Below, piece by piece: positions 12,335-13,467 of a stretch of 13,467 bases of DNA. The notes under the pieces are model-generated. The model ran no database searches. It was not told the origin of the DNA and was given only the letters and a program-made list of their open reading frames with translations. Source of the stretch: Prevotellaceae bacterium (lineage in GTDB: Bacteria; Bacteroidota; Bacteroidia; Bacteroidales; UBA932); the NCBI GenBank assembly GCA_031284065.1, contig JAITAP010000183.1:1-13467 (forward strand), written 5' to 3'. The translations under genes and the position numbers were made by a program. Position 1 is the stretch's first letter, and every line of letters starts with the position of its first letter.

Positions 12335-13467
12335 ATGAACATAGTTAAATATTTATTCTACAATAAGTTTTTTATAATAATACTTGCAGCGGTGGTAGCG
12401 TCGTACTCCATCACCGTCAGCCAGCGGTTTGTAAACGAGGTTGCCGACGAGGAGCGCGTAAAGGTAGAGCTGTGGGCTGAGGCCATTAAGGTGCTTACGC
12501 AGGCCGAATTTACCGTTGACGTCAACTTTGAGTTTATCCACAAGGTGGTGAGCAGCAACACCTCCGTGCCCTGCATCCTCGTGGACGAAGATGGACGCCT
12601 GCTCTCGACAAAAAATATTGACTCCACAAAAATCAATACCGCCGAAAAGCTGCACAGCCAAGTCGAGCGCATGAGGAAAGTGCACGACCCCATACGAATT
12701 ACCTTTCCGGACGGGGATGTAATCCTGATGTACTACGACAACTCCGCCATACAGAGCACGCTCAAAAATTTTCCGTACGTGCAGCTGTCGGCCGTCGCGC
12801 TGCTGGTCGCGCTGCTGTACCTCGTTATCAGCACGGCAAAAAAATCGGGGCACAACATGCTGTGGGTAGGCATGGCAAAGGAAACCGCCCACCAGCTGGG
12901 CACGCCCATAACCTCCATGCTGGGGTGGCTCACGCTGCTCAAGGAAAAGGAGGGCGACAGCGAAATTGCGCGGGAGCTCGAAAACGACATAATCCGCCTG
13001 CAAAAGGTCAGCACCAAGTTTGCGCAAATCGGCGTAAAGGAAAACGCGCAAAACATAGACGTGGTGCAGGTAGCGCGCAGCAGCATGGACTACGCGCGCC
13101 ACAGAGCGTCAAAAAACGTAGCCCTGATAGACAACACCTGCGGCCTTTCCGTAAACGCCTGCGTAAACGCCGTGCTCTGGGAGTGGGTGGTGGAAAACCT
13201 GCTCAAAAATGCGCTCGACGCTATTGGCGCGCGCAGCGGAACAGTAAAAATTTCGGCGCAAAAGGTGGGGAAAAAAATCGTGCTGGACGTGCTGGACAGC
13301 GGACGCGGAATACCCTCAAAAAAAAGCTACAAAAAAATCTTCACGCCCGGCTACACCACAAAAACCAGAGGATGGGGGCTGGGGCTCTCCCTCTGCAAGC
13401 GCGTGGTGGAAGACATCTATCACGGAAAAATATTTGTGCTCCACTCCGAACCCAACAAGGGAACAAC
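12335..13467 (+). CDS. Membrane sensor histidine kinase, C-terminal end outside window
   Basis: The first 377 residues of a sensor histidine kinase; the frame is open to the window edge, with perhaps only 10-20 residues missing. The ATG at 12335 precedes a membrane helix (about 8-26), followed by a small periplasmic sensor region of about 130 residues without an assigned fold. A second membrane helix follows (about 152-168, LSAVALLVALLYLVI). The H-box is MAKETAHQLGTPITSMLGW with phosphoacceptor His186. The ATP-binding domain shows the N-box VVENLLKNALDAI, the G1 box DSGRGIP, KIFTPGYTTKTRGWGLGLSL (F and G2 boxes) and CKRVVEDIYHGKI. It would autophosphorylate and pass phosphate to a response regulator not in this window. 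Codon use matches the GC-rich neighbours. Confidence 0.92.
   Translation, partial: MNIVKYLFYNKFFIIILAAVVASYSITVSQRFVNEVADEERVKVELWAEAIKVLTQAEFTVDVNFEFIHKVVSSNTSVPCILVDEDGRLLSTKNIDSTKINTAEKLHSQVERMRKVHDPIRITFPDGDVILMYYDNSAIQSTLKNFPYVQLSAVALLVALLYLVISTAKKSGHNMLWVGMAKETAHQLGTPITSMLGWLTLLKEKEGDSEIARELENDIIRLQKVSTKFAQIGVKENAQNIDVVQVARSSMDYARHRASKNVALIDNTCGLSVNACVNAVLWEWVVENLLKNALDAIGARSGTVKISAQKVGKKIVLDVLDSGRGIPSKKSYKKIFTPGYTTKTRGWGLGLSLCKRVVEDIYHGKIFVLHSEPNKGT

Noticed and set aside
12353..13102. A 249-codon frame opposite the histidine kinase
   Set aside because: Also in codon register with the kinase; no motif and no start context.

Overview
The window reads as a chromosomal segment from a member of Bacteroidota, probably an uncultured Bacteroidales-like bacterium. 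Several things point there: promoter-like TAnnTTTG elements (one with TTTG 21 bases upstream), little sign of Shine-Dalgarno sequences, a bactofilin next to a polyprenyl synthetase, a large AsmA-like protein, and a sensor kinase whose H-box reads ETAHQLGTPI. This assignment is inferred from gene content and signals, not from a marker gene.

The left part (about 1-5400) is visibly more AT-rich and uses TTA/CTA codons freely. It looks like an accessory or defence island. At 1-1207 a minus-strand HEPN/MNT toxin-antitoxin locus has been partly duplicated. In transcription order it holds the C-terminal remnant of one HEPN gene, an intact MNT nucleotidyltransferase, an intact HEPN protein, and a second, nearly identical MNT gene that runs off the left edge. 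On the plus strand at 1413-4726 follows a tight three-gene operon: a DUF262 protein, a DUF3696-type AAA ATPase, and a protein of unknown function whose start overlaps the ATPase stop by 8 bases. This looks like an anti-phage system. Its composition resembles, from memory, the three-gene Menshen type, and the third gene is the candidate for something undescribed. A convergent hypothetical gene (4817-5359) closes the island. Between it and the next gene lie two tandem GTCCC/GGGAC-type hairpins.

The right part (about 5500-13467) is GC-richer with strongly biased codons and looks like core genome. It holds a minus-strand GT-C membrane glycosyltransferase fused to C-terminal TPRs, a 301-base gap with a possible frameshifted small cysteine-rich protein, and a minus-strand pair of bactofilin followed by a short-chain polyprenyl synthetase. 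Divergent from that pair is an AsmA-like protein, then a 351-base gap with hairpins and a tRNA-Ser-like fragment, then a membrane histidine kinase lacking only its last residues at the right edge. The core genes share an envelope theme: isoprenoid lipid carriers, membrane glycosylation, cytoskeleton, envelope lipid or protein homeostasis and envelope sensing.
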